Shown here: one piece after another, positions 32,453 to 40,854 of the stretch
Numbering within the stretch: the first letter of the stretch is position 1
Layout: each line of letters begins with the position of its first letter
Origin: Lewinellaceae bacterium
GTDB lineage: Bacteria > Bacteroidota > Bacteroidia > Chitinophagales > Saprospiraceae
Reading direction: 5' to 3'
DNA: 64,000 bases
NCBI GenBank assembly: GCA_020636095.1
Contig: JACJYN010000004.1
Coordinates: 434,001 to 498,000, forward strand
The notes under the pieces: generated by a model
Told to the model about the DNA's origin: nothing
Databases searched by the model: none
What the model saw: the letters and a program-made list of their open reading frames with translations, nothing else
Made by a program: the position numbers and the translations under genes

Positions 32453-34024
32453 TTATTCAAAAATCAATTTTTGAACAACCACTCCTTTTTCAAATCTCAA
32501 CCTCAGGAAATAGATGCCAGGTGAGGCGCCATTTCTGGGCAAAGTGAATTGATTGCTGTTGATACTGAAGAAGCTGTTGACCAGGCGGCCGCTCACATCG
32601 TACAATTCGATGGTGCGCATATTGTGTTCAGCATCGGCGCTGATCACCACCTGATCGGTGGCGGGGTTGGGCGCCAGCTTCAGGTTGAGCTCGGATGCGT
32701 TCAATGTTTTGACACTCGTGAAGTTGCAGGGGAGGTCCATTGCGATGCATGCCCGTATCCCTGCGTATGCCATGATGGTATCCCAGTACATTCTGGCGCG
32801 CACCGGGTTAGGTGGCGGGTTGGGTGGAACATTGGCGTTATCCGCTGCGTAGAAGTCCCAGGGCGCGGAGTCGGCAATAACGCCGGTTGGAAAGGGGAAT
32901 AGCCCGTTGTAGCCATTGTTACGGCTGTCCGCTACTTCGCTGTAGTCCTCCGGCGCCCAGGCGGGGATATTGTTGAAAAGATCATTGATGCCCAGTTCGT
33001 TTAAACGTGCCTGCACATCGAAGGAGCCGGACACTTCCACCACCGCAAAGTCATCAGAAGGGTCGGCAGGGTCTCCGGTGCCAGGTACCGTCAGGGTACC
33101 GGTCGTATAAGGGGCAAAGGGGTCAGTCGGTACCTGGAAAGAAACCCAGGGAATCGTATTTTCATCGATCCAGCTGATGTCTCCCAGCGCGCCGCCATTA
33201 TTAACGACCATACGGATGTCAGAGGAAATGGGGGAACCATCGGCATAAGTGACGTGGTTGGGGTAGCAGAGCGTATCCCCGGCCGGCAGTACGGGGTACC
33301 CTGGAGGGACAATGCCTACTGAGGTGCCGTAAATGTCGCCATTCACCGGTTGAATGACCATGGGAACCGTTCCGGCGCCCAGGTTGATCAGGAATTTGGG
33401 AATGACTACTTCGGCGTACTCGTCCAGCGTGGCGACGGCGGCGGTGATGTATCCACCGGTGCCAATGCCCCACATGCCGACCTTGTCCGGGTCGATGCCG
33501 TAGGGGTTCCCTTCGTCAACGGCGAGCTTACGCATGTAACGCACGGCGGTACGGGCATCCTGAACGCCCCGATAGGCGGCGTTGATCAGGAAGAACTTGC
33601 GAATGTCCTGAGACGGGTCGACCGGGTTCCATCCCAGGCGGTAGTCCACGGAAGCGGCGACATAACCCCGCTGAGCAAGGCGAGTACACAATTCCACGAC
33701 GGTGGAGTCCCGGATGGTGCCGCCCGTTCCGTTGTTTTGCGGAAAAGGCAGGAAGTTGCCGGTGTGAAAAACCAGCATGACCGGCCGGGCCTCGTTGTTG
33801 TCCCCCACCGGTTCGTAAATGTCCATCACCAACGGGCGGGGGACGGCTTCCGTCGTCTGTTGAAAGAGCACCGGTAAAATGGTGGCGTTTTCACCATAAA
33901 CCTGGTTTTGAGTTACCTGTACGTCATACAGCGCCTCTAAGTAGGGCCCTTGGGCCCGCAGGGAAGCGGCAAATGACAGCGCTAAAAATAAAAGTAGAAA
34001 GTTAAGCTTCTTCATAGTTGACAT
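32453..34024 (-). CDS. Secreted carboxylesterase-like protein with T9SS sorting domain
   Basis: The product is 523 residues with a signal peptide (about 1-24; a second ATG at 34015 would also serve). An alpha/beta-hydrolase esterase-like fold covers about 40-220 (PVMLVFHTGNFLPF, YVAASVDYRLGW, DARTAVRYMRKLA, DKVGMWGIGTGGYITAAVA), a proline/Gly-rich region of unknown type follows (about 225-420), and a T9SS sorting domain closes it (LAPNPATDQVVISADAEH, about 452 on). In active relatives the elbow reads GxSxG; here it is G-I-G-T-G-G with Gly188 at the Ser position, and the oxyanion HGGG is HTGN. It may be non-catalytic or use Thr. It lies 21 nt downstream of a TonB-dependent receptor gene on the same strand. 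Confidence 0.8.
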   Translation of the reverse strand: MSTMKKLNFLLLFLALSFAASLRAQGPYLEALYDVQVTQNQVYGENATILPVLFQQTTEAVPRPLVMDIYEPVGDNNEARPVMLVFHTGNFLPFPQNNGTGGTIRDSTVVELCTRLAQRGYVAASVDYRLGWNPVDPSQDIRKFFLINAAYRGVQDARTAVRYMRKLAVDEGNPYGIDPDKVGMWGIGTGGYITAAVATLDEYAEVVIPKFLINLGAGTVPMVIQPVNGDIYGTSVGIVPPGYPVLPAGDTLCYPNHVTYADGSPISSDIRMVVNNGGALGDISWIDENTIPWVSFQVPTDPFAPYTTGTLTVPGTGDPADPSDDFAVVEVSGSFDVQARLNELGINDLFNNIPAWAPEDYSEVADSRNNGYNGLFPFPTGVIADSAPWDFYAADNANVPPNPPPNPVRARMYWDTIMAYAGIRACIAMDLPCNFTSVKTLNASELNLKLAPNPATDQVVISADAEHNMRTIELYDVSGRLVNSFFSINSNQFTLPRNGASPGIYFLRLRFEKGVVVQKLIFE

Positions 34025-34045
34025 TTAGAGTTAAGTTGCATAAAA

Positions 34046-36865
34046 CTATTGTTCGTATAAGAAAGAAATATAAGCCATGCGCCCGATGCGCGGGCCGCCG
34101 TAGGTTTGGAATATCTGCTTGTCTGCGATGTTGGTTGCTCCTATCTTAATGGTGGTTTTGATCTTCGGAATACTGTAATTGATCTGGCCATCCAGCAATC
34201 CATAAGAAGGGATAAGGCCGGTAAATTGAGGCGACCCTTCGAAGAGGAAGCCTTCTATCCATTTGTAGTTGACGTTGAACCCCCAGTTCTTCAATTTGCC
34301 GGATTGTATATTTCTTCCGGAAACCCCGATGTTGAACTTGTGTTTAGGGGTATTGAACGCAGGAATAATGGGGTCGTCCGACTCGGAAATAATGGCATTG
34401 TAGGAGTAATTTCCTGCGAAGGAAAAATAGTTGGCGAAATAATAATTGAGGCCCAACGAAAAGCCCTGGGTCGTTACCTTGTCCTGAGCGTTGGAGGCAA
34501 AGCGGAATACTTGTACATCACTGGGTAAAAAAGAAGATGGAGAATCAAATTCAGCCTGGATGGCAATGTTGAAGCCAATGAAATCCCGGTAAACATTATA
34601 GTAATAACCTGCATCTACAAACAGTCGGTTGAATAGGGTAGCGCGGTAACCCGCCTCCACGGTACGTACTTTTTCCGGCTGTATGGGGGCAATGTCATAG
34701 TATTCCAGCAGGCTCCGTTGCAGGAAGCCGCTGAGGTAATTCTGGAAAGACCCCAGGGTGATGACGCTGTCTGCGCCATTGAGGTTGCCGGCAAGGATAG
34801 CCGGGCCGACGTTGAGCGACAGGTACTGGTCGGAAAGCGTTGGATTGCGGACGCCGGAGGAGAAACTGACCCGCAGGTAATGCGTGGGCTTTGGCTTCCA
34901 GACCACCGACGCGGCCGGGGTGAAGATGTAATCGAAATTCTCGTTCTTGTCCATCCGCAGGGTGGCGTTGGTGCGGAACTGCCCACCGGCAAAGATTTTA
35001 TTGATTCCGGTGTATAGGCCATATTCAAAATTGGTGATATTAATACCGGCGGTATCGTAAAAAATAGTGCCCCGGGATTCCGGCGTAAAAAGGCGGGCGT
35101 TACCCCCGAGGATGATCTCTCCAAATTGCGGGTTAAACCGCTTTTCGCCGTGTACGTGGTAAAGGGAGGACTTGTCGTAGAAACGAGTGCCTCCTTCCTC
35201 GTTGTTCAGGGTAGAGGTAATATCGTTGAATACTTGCTGGAACTGCGGCGTTCCCGGCACGAAGCGCCCCGGCAAGTTGTTGGCTTCGTCCGGCGAATTA
35301 ACGAAATCTCTGGCTCTTTGGTGGGCGTCGTTCAGGAAGTCCCGGTTGTCGGACAGCCACTGATTGGCGCCTTGTTCGTCAAACTCAATGACCACCTCGC
35401 CGGTTTCCGGGTCAAAGATGATGCTTTCCTGGGGATACCCCATCAGGACCATAGTGTCCGCTATGTTATTATCTTCCCACCATTTTTTGTAGCGATTAAA
35501 ATAACTGCCGGCGGGCAGCGCGCGATCCTGCAGCCTTAGGGCGGTGAAGTAGGGGTCGTAACTATCACCGGCGTCTTCCCTCGACATGTAGGCCCGGATG
35601 AAGAAGTTATCGCGTTTTCTGAATTCTATACGCGGCTGCATAAACGTAATGTTTCTCAGGCTAAACCGGTTGTCTCCCTGATAAACGGTCGTTCCGGCGC
35701 CGTAGCTCATGGCCAGGATCAACTCGGGCGACTCCGATTCGAGCTTCGGGTTGGTGCGGATATAAACAGAACCCAATGCTTTGAAATTCCGGGTATTGTA
35801 ATCTACCAGGTCTGCTTCCATATAGCCGGGCCGGTGTACGGTGCCTAACCCTGCGGCATCGTTAAAGGAATTGGTCGTATTTTGAGTGAAGTCTCCGAAA
35901 AGAATATATTCATCTCCATAGATGTTGACCGCGTCCCAACCACCTGGGTTACCGGTCGGCGTCGGCGTTCCATCTACTGCCTGGAAGTTCTCAGCCTCCC
36001 AATCGTCCGCCTGGAGATAAGAGAGGGTGAATTTATAGGCCACTGATTTTAGCCCATCTTTGTTTTTAAAGCTATCCGCCCAGCGTATCTCCGGGTTGAG
36101 CAGGTTGCGTTCTCCCACTTTCACTTGTGCCGAGAGGCCTTCGGTAAAGAAGGGGTTTTTGGTTTCCATACTGATCACGCCGTTGAAAGCGTTGGGCCCG
36201 TAAAAGGAAGAGCTGGCGCCCTGAATGATGTCTACTTTCAAAACATCCAGCTCGGGGGCGCCTAAAAAATTACCCAGAGAGAAGTTCAACCCGGGCGCCT
36301 GGTTATCTACCCCGTCAATGATTTGCAGGGACCGGACCGGGCTGGTGCTGTTAAAGCCCCGGGTATTGATGATCTTGAAACCAAGGCTGGCGGCGGTCAG
36401 GTCGACTCCTTTCAAAGAGCCCAGGCCGTCGTAAAAACTGCTGGCGGCTGTCTCTTTGATTGCCAGCACATCTAAGGACTCTACGGTCAGAGGCGAGGCT
36501 TTCTGTTTCTCGGATACCCGCTGGCCTCGCACTTCTACCACTTCCGTGGTGATGGATTCTTCTTCCAGTTGCACCTTGATACTTTGATCCGTCGAATTCA
36601 CAACCAGCTCCAGTGCTGCGTAACCAACATAAGAAACGACCAGGGTAAAAGGGAGTTGTTCCTTGGTCCGAATCTCGAATACCCCGTCAAAATCGGTCAC
36701 GGTACCATCGGCGGTTCCCTTGACGATCACGCTGGCGCCAATGAGCCGGTCTCCGTTGCCCTTGTCAAATACGGTCCCCCGGATGGTACCCTGTGAGATG
36801 CCTTGTGGCATTAAGGCGATGATAAGAATAAAATTAAGAAACAATCCCTTAAATGCGAATTTCAT
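34046..36865 (-). CDS. TonB-dependent receptor
   Basis: The product is 939 residues: signal peptide (about 1-24), carboxypeptidase-regulatory-like domain (IRGTVFDKGNGDRLIGASVIV, about 28-110), plug domain (about 130-240; IKETAASSFYDGLGSLKGVD, NTRGFNSTSPVRSLQIIDG, IQGASSSFYGPNAFNGVISME) and a 22-strand-type barrel ending ...AYISFLYEQ. It transports an unknown ligand across the outer membrane with TonB energy. There is no SusD-like gene beside it. The following gene (32453-34024) probably belongs to the same transcript, so receptor and secreted esterase-like protein may act on the same substrate; this is inference. Confidence 0.93.
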   Translation of the reverse strand: MKFAFKGLFLNFILIIALMPQGISQGTIRGTVFDKGNGDRLIGASVIVKGTADGTVTDFDGVFEIRTKEQLPFTLVVSYVGYAALELVVNSTDQSIKVQLEEESITTEVVEVRGQRVSEKQKASPLTVESLDVLAIKETAASSFYDGLGSLKGVDLTAASLGFKIINTRGFNSTSPVRSLQIIDGVDNQAPGLNFSLGNFLGAPELDVLKVDIIQGASSSFYGPNAFNGVISMETKNPFFTEGLSAQVKVGERNLLNPEIRWADSFKNKDGLKSVAYKFTLSYLQADDWEAENFQAVDGTPTPTGNPGGWDAVNIYGDEYILFGDFTQNTTNSFNDAAGLGTVHRPGYMEADLVDYNTRNFKALGSVYIRTNPKLESESPELILAMSYGAGTTVYQGDNRFSLRNITFMQPRIEFRKRDNFFIRAYMSREDAGDSYDPYFTALRLQDRALPAGSYFNRYKKWWEDNNIADTMVLMGYPQESIIFDPETGEVVIEFDEQGANQWLSDNRDFLNDAHQRARDFVNSPDEANNLPGRFVPGTPQFQQVFNDITSTLNNEEGGTRFYDKSSLYHVHGEKRFNPQFGEIILGGNARLFTPESRGTIFYDTAGINITNFEYGLYTGINKIFAGGQFRTNATLRMDKNENFDYIFTPAASVVWKPKPTHYLRVSFSSGVRNPTLSDQYLSLNVGPAILAGNLNGADSVITLGSFQNYLSGFLQRSLLEYYDIAPIQPEKVRTVEAGYRATLFNRLFVDAGYYYNVYRDFIGFNIAIQAEFDSPSSFLPSDVQVFRFASNAQDKVTTQGFSLGLNYYFANYFSFAGNYSYNAIISESDDPIIPAFNTPKHKFNIGVSGRNIQSGKLKNWGFNVNYKWIEGFLFEGSPQFTGLIPSYGLLDGQINYSIPKIKTTIKIGATNIADKQIFQTYGGPRIGRMAYISFLYEQ

Positions 36866-37060
36866 GCTATTTGCCTGTCTGGTTCAGTGAATTTATTCGG
36901 TTCTGTGGACCAAAATAACAATTTTTAAATGATAATAACCTAGCCTTGGGATAAAATTATTCGTTCTAACTTATGGCAGACAGTAAGGCGTTACAGTAAA
37001 ATTCTGATTCTCAATACATGGCAGAATATCCGGCGCCTCAACTTGTGAGCGAATTTTCGC

Positions 37061-37798
37061 TTACAACAGGTCAGCCAGTAATGCCAGGCTTATTCCCAAC
37101 AGGATCACTCCCATTTTCGCCCAGGAAACATGATGTTGCCGGTTGTCATCAGCCTCAAAGAGGATTGTGGTGGAAATATGCAAGAAAGAGCCAATCACAA
37201 ACCCCAACAGGTTGGCCATCGCCGTGGGGCTTAGCTGGAAGCTGCCGGCTACCAGCGCTCCCAGCGGAGACATGGCAGCGAAAAAGGCCAGGCAGGCCCA
37301 GGCGGTACCTTTGCGAAAGTGAGACAGGAGCAGAAGCGAAACCAAGGCAAAAGCGGCTGGCAGTTTGTGCAACACGATGCCGATGAGCAGGTGCTGGTGC
37401 CCGTGAGTGTGCCCATGTTGTATGGCATAGAAATCGTCGTATTGGCTTAGCGGCATCCCCTCCAGAAAGGCGTGAAGGGAAAGGCCGATCATGACCTGAA
37501 TGGCCAGTCTCGAGCCGCTATGTTCGTGGATGTGAATATGCCCGTGTTCTACCCCTTGGGTGAGTTGCTCAAGCAAGAGTTGGGTGAGGAAACCGGCGAG
37601 AATCCAAAGGCTGGCCGAGGCATTGGGCACAGAGAACGCCCCTGGCAGGAGGTGCAATACAGTGATTCCCAATAAATAGGCGCCACTAAAAGATAGGACC
37701 AGTTTAAGAGGGATGCGCGCTTCGTTATGAAACCGAAAAGCCAGGGCTCCGCCGAGCAGGACCCAGAAAAAAAGGAGTAAATATTCCCAAATGGCCAT
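37061..37798 (-). CDS. ZIP family metal (Zn2+) transporter
   Basis: The 245-residue protein has about eight hydrophobic segments. The ZIP signature helices are visible: GLSLHAFLEGMPLSQ (about 105-119) and GIVLHKLPAAFALVS (about 139-153), with the metal-binding His/Glu residues. A His-rich loop lies between the third and fourth segments (HGHIHIHEHSG, about 84-94) and a second, HGHTHGHQH, is near 127-135. It imports a divalent metal, probably zinc. It is last in the minus-strand group methyltransferase-PAP2-ZIP, 10 nt after the PAP2 gene. Confidence 0.92.
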   Translation of the reverse strand: MAIWEYLLLFFWVLLGGALAFRFHNEARIPLKLVLSFSGAYLLGITVLHLLPGAFSVPNASASLWILAGFLTQLLLEQLTQGVEHGHIHIHEHSGSRLAIQVMIGLSLHAFLEGMPLSQYDDFYAIQHGHTHGHQHLLIGIVLHKLPAAFALVSLLLLSHFRKGTAWACLAFFAAMSPLGALVAGSFQLSPTAMANLLGFVIGSFLHISTTILFEADDNRQHHVSWAKMGVILLGISLALLADLL

Positions 37799-37808
37799 TC
37801 AGTTTTTT

Positions 37809-38435
37809 TTATGGAATGGAATGAGTCGGGCTACCACTCCTTCCTTCATTCCTTTTCTCTTCCCAATCAATACGCACCGCATCCCAGCGAAGGTAAACTT
37901 TTGCCATTACATACGCAATCAAAATGCCCACCAGAGCGCCGAAGACTACATCCAGTGGATAATGAACCCCGACATAGACCTGCCCGTAGGCGATGCTACC
38001 CGCCCATAGCATCAGGGGCCATCGAATACGCCGGTAAGCCCGCCCCAGGGTAAGGGCCAGAAAGGTGGCCATGGCAAAGTGGTTGGCGGCGTGGGAAGAA
38101 GTGAAGCTATAGCTATGGCCACAGCCCACCAACAGGCGGGAGTCCGCCCGGACTTCCGTGTTCTGGCAGGGGCGAAGGCGCTCCACATTCTTTTTCAATA
38201 CCTTACTGCTCATAAGGTCGGCCAGGCCTACCGTCAGCCCTACCGCAGCCACCAGAACGACGCCCTTCCACCGGTATTTGTAAAAGAGGAATCCCGACAG
38301 CAGCAGGTAAAAGGGAATCCATGTTTTTTTATCCCGCCAGAAAGGCATAACTGCATCGATCCAGGGATGATGCCATTCGCCATTGATCAGGTGAAAAAGC
38401 TGAAGGTCTAAGTGTAACAGGTCGTGTAGCATCAA
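37809..38435 (-). CDS. PAP2-family membrane phosphatase
   Basis: The product is 208 residues with four to five membrane helices. The phosphatase signature is complete: KKNVERLRPC (KxxxxxxRP, about 79-88), YSFTSSHAANHFA (a PSGH-like motif, about 108-120) and GVHYPLDVV (SRxxxxxHxxxD-like, about 154-162). It likely removes phosphate from undecaprenyl pyrophosphate or another lipid phosphate at the membrane. The C-terminal ~14 residues are encoded by TTCC-type low-complexity DNA. Its ATG overlaps the methyltransferase stop by 4 nt. Confidence 0.9.
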   Translation of the reverse strand: MMLHDLLHLDLQLFHLINGEWHHPWIDAVMPFWRDKKTWIPFYLLLSGFLFYKYRWKGVVLVAAVGLTVGLADLMSSKVLKKNVERLRPCQNTEVRADSRLLVGCGHSYSFTSSHAANHFAMATFLALTLGRAYRRIRWPLMLWAGSIAYGQVYVGVHYPLDVVFGALVGILIAYVMAKVYLRWDAVRIDWEEKRNEGRSGSPTHSIP

Positions 38436-39169
38436 TGCTTAAGTTGGGCGACGAGGATCAGGCGCGGGCTTTCCTCCCGGTGAAAAGGCCGAAGCTGGTA
38501 ATCGCCGTAAGTTTTTAAGATGCGTAGGCCGGCTGCGCCGAAAAGCCGCTCAAAATTTTCGGGTAGAAACAAGCGCACGCGTTCCTCGAAATGCCGGGTT
38601 TTTCCATGATCCCGAAAGTCGATCGTCTTGACCACGTGTTGGCCTTCTACTTTTTTGTGAATTTTAAAGAGAATGCCGTCAATTACCTTCTCCTCACTTC
38701 CCGTCAGGCGGTTTATCACGTATACGGAGTTGAAAAAATCAAGTACAAAAGTACCTCCGGGCCGCAGCCCGAGAGCAACATTGCGCAAGGTTTTGACATC
38801 GTCTTGCTCCCTGTCAAAATATCCGAAACTGGTGAAGAAGTTGAAAATATAATCAAAATAGTTGATCCGAAAGGGCTGGCGCATATCATGGGTGAAAAAA
38901 GACAGGTTATCCTGCTCGTACTGACGGGCAACGGTGATGCTCTGGATGGATAGGTCTATACCCGTCACTTCAAAACCATGGCCGGCCAGGTGCCGCGAGT
39001 AGCGCCCTTTTCCGCAGGCCAGGTCCAGAATGCGGGCGCCGGGCGCCGGAGAAAGGGTTTCCAGCAGTTGGTCAATGAACCCCTCCGCTTCGGATTCATC
39101 CCGGTCCTTATACAAGATGTGATAGTAAGGAGAGTCGAACCAGTTTTCAAACCATTTAGCAGTGGCCAT
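38432..39169 (-). CDS. Class I SAM-dependent methyltransferase
   Basis: The start is ATG 39169 (MATAKWFENWFDSPYYHILY), giving 245 residues; the upstream frame extension is not conserved-like. The SAM-binding motif ILDLACGKGRYSRHLAGHGFE (about 57-77) and motif II (VTGIDLS, about 78), LSFFTHDMRQPF (about 98) and the post-III segment LRPGGTFVLDFFNS (about 137-150) are clear. The substrate is unknown. It is first in the methyltransferase-PAP2-ZIP unit, overlapping the PAP2 start by 4 nt. Confidence 0.9.
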   Translation of the reverse strand: MATAKWFENWFDSPYYHILYKDRDESEAEGFIDQLLETLSPAPGARILDLACGKGRYSRHLAGHGFEVTGIDLSIQSITVARQYEQDNLSFFTHDMRQPFRINYFDYIFNFFTSFGYFDREQDDVKTLRNVALGLRPGGTFVLDFFNSVYVINRLTGSEEKVIDGILFKIHKKVEGQHVVKTIDFRDHGKTRHFEERVRLFLPENFERLFGAAGLRILKTYGDYQLRPFHREESPRLILVAQLKH

Positions 39170-39362
39170 CTGTTTGTTTTTATCGGCAGTTGTTTGATTC
39201 AGCTTCAATTTTTCCAACGTTTTTTGCCGGCTACCGCCATTTTGAAATTTACCATAGCGCAAATATACCCCAGGCAATGGGGTTTGCAAAAGCTTCGGGT
39301 GTTCTTTACCGCTGCTTATTCACTTGTCATCCGCCAGGAGCGGTAAGCCCAAACAAATTTTC

Positions 39363-39370
39363 TATTTTTG
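39363..39370 (+). promoter_or_regulatory. Candidate -7 box upstream of glmM
   Basis: TATTTTTG at 39363-39370 matches TAnnTTTG. No TTG with normal spacing is present at -33, so only the -7 box is supported. It lies 7 nt upstream of a small upstream ORF that leads into glmM. Confidence 0.4.
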
Positions 39371-39376
39371 TGGTGC

Positions 39377-39427
39377 ATGAGCGAGTCGATCTCAAAACTA
39401 TCTCTCAAAAAAAAAATCGAATCTTGA
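39377..39427 (+). CDS. Small upstream ORF overlapping the glmM start
   Basis: ATG 39377 opens a 16-codon frame ending at TGA 39425-39427. The TGA overlaps the TTG start of glmM (39424-39426) as TTGA, so ribosomes ending the small ORF could restart at glmM. The ORF contains a run of ten A's (39407-39416); a -1 slip there would also enter the glmM frame. Its peptide is short and Ser/Lys-rich with no known family. A regulatory coupling role is inferred, not shown. Confidence 0.45.
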   Translation: MSESISKLSLKKKIES

Positions 39428-40812
39428 CACTTATTAAATCTATTTCCGGGATAAGAGGTACTATTGGTGGAAAAGCAGGCGACAACCTGACGCCCCAGGA
39501 TGTGGTGGAATGCACCGCTGCTTTCGGGTATTGGTTGCTCGAAAATGGGGCCGCCCCCAAAGTGGTGATCGGGCGGGATGGGCGTATCTCCGGCCCTTTG
39601 GTCAGCCAGTTGGTTACCTCAACCCTGATCGGCCTGGGCATCGATGTAGTAGACCTGGGCCCCTCGACCACCCCAACGGTGGAAATGGCGGTGCCGGAGG
39701 AGAAGGCTGGCGCCGGCATCATCATTACGGCCAGCCACAACCCGGCGAACTGGAACGCCCTTAAATTCCTGAACCACAAAGGTGAATTCATCTCCCAGGC
39801 CGATGGTGAAGCCCTGCTCCGGTATCTGGAGGATGGAAACATCGAATATGCAGCAGTAGAACGACTGGGAACCTATCAGCAGGCGGAAGGCTATCTGGAA
39901 TACCATATCGAAAAAATACTCGCCCTGCCCTATGTCGATGCCGATGCGGTGCGCCAACAGGGCTACAAAGTAGTGGTGGATTGTATTAACAGCACCGGGG
40001 CATTGGCTTTGCCTCCTTTGCTGGAAGCCCTGGGTTGTGAGGCCGTGCTGCTCAACGGAACGCCCAATGGACACTTTGCGCACAATCCCGAGCCTTTGCC
40101 ACAGCACCTGGCGGAGCTCTGCCAGATGGTAAAACGGGAGCAGGCCGCTCTGGGCGTCGCCGTCGACCCGGATGTAGACCGCCTGGCCCTGGTGTGCGAA
40201 GACGGGCAGCTTTTCGGAGAAGAGTACACCCTGGTGGCCGTTGCCGATTACATCCTGCAGCAGAGGCCGGGCAATGCCGTGTCCAACCTTTCTTCTACCC
40301 GCGCCCTGCGGGATGTAACGCGCCGTCACGGCGGGCAATACTACGCCAGCGCCGTAGGAGAAGTGAACGTGGTGGAGCAAATGAAAGCTGTAGATGCCGT
40401 CATCGGCGGAGAGGGCAACGGCGGGGTGATCGTTCCGGGCCTTCACTACGGCCGCGATGCTCTGGCGGGCCTGGCTATTTTCCTGACTTATCTGGCCAGC
40501 ACCGGCCAGCCGGCCAGCGCCCTGCGGTCTACCTATCCGAATTATTACATGGTCAAAGATAAAGCCGCTTTGCGGCCGGAGATCGATGTGGGCCGGTTGC
40601 TGGAGCAGCTGGAAAAACGCTACAAGCACGAAGAGTACAGCACTATCGACGGCCTGAAGATCGACTTTGAGCACGGATGGGTGCACCTGCGCAAATCGAA
40701 CACCGAACCCATCATCCGAATCTATTCGGAAAGCAATAGCCCCGAATCAGCTCAACAGCTGGCCGGACAGATGAAGGCGGCAATGGAGGAAATATTGGGC
40801 CAGGAGGTTTGA
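39424..40812 (+). CDS. glmM: Phosphoglucosamine mutase
   Basis: GlmM isomerises glucosamine-6-phosphate to glucosamine-1-phosphate, a precursor of UDP-GlcNAc for peptidoglycan and lipid A. Starting at TTG 39424 the protein begins (f)MTLIKSISGIRGTIGG, the usual Bacteroidota N-terminus, and is 462 residues long, as normal. Motifs present are the phosphoserine loop IITASHNPANWNA (about 100), metal-binding VDPDVDRLALV (about 243), sugar-binding GEGNGGVI (about 326) and the phosphate-binding LRKSNTEPIIRIY (about 422). The open frame extends upstream, but that part overlaps the methyltransferase promoter region. Confidence 0.94.
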   Translation: MTLIKSISGIRGTIGGKAGDNLTPQDVVECTAAFGYWLLENGAAPKVVIGRDGRISGPLVSQLVTSTLIGLGIDVVDLGPSTTPTVEMAVPEEKAGAGIIITASHNPANWNALKFLNHKGEFISQADGEALLRYLEDGNIEYAAVERLGTYQQAEGYLEYHIEKILALPYVDADAVRQQGYKVVVDCINSTGALALPPLLEALGCEAVLLNGTPNGHFAHNPEPLPQHLAELCQMVKREQAALGVAVDPDVDRLALVCEDGQLFGEEYTLVAVADYILQQRPGNAVSNLSSTRALRDVTRRHGGQYYASAVGEVNVVEQMKAVDAVIGGEGNGGVIVPGLHYGRDALAGLAIFLTYLASTGQPASALRSTYPNYYMVKDKAALRPEIDVGRLLEQLEKRYKHEEYSTIDGLKIDFEHGWVHLRKSNTEPIIRIYSESNSPESAQQLAGQMKAAMEEILGQEV

Positions 40813-40854
40813 TGAGAAACTATCTAACCATTTAACTATCTAACCATCTTATTT

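Noticed and set aside
37043..37066. Hairpin at the end of the ZIP gene as terminator
   Set aside because: It overlaps the stop codon and has no T-run on the minus strand, so evidence is too weak.
39619..40686. Minus-strand frame (355 aa) opposite glmM
   Set aside because: It is a shadow of the GC-rich glmM codon pattern; glmM motifs on the plus strand are decisive.
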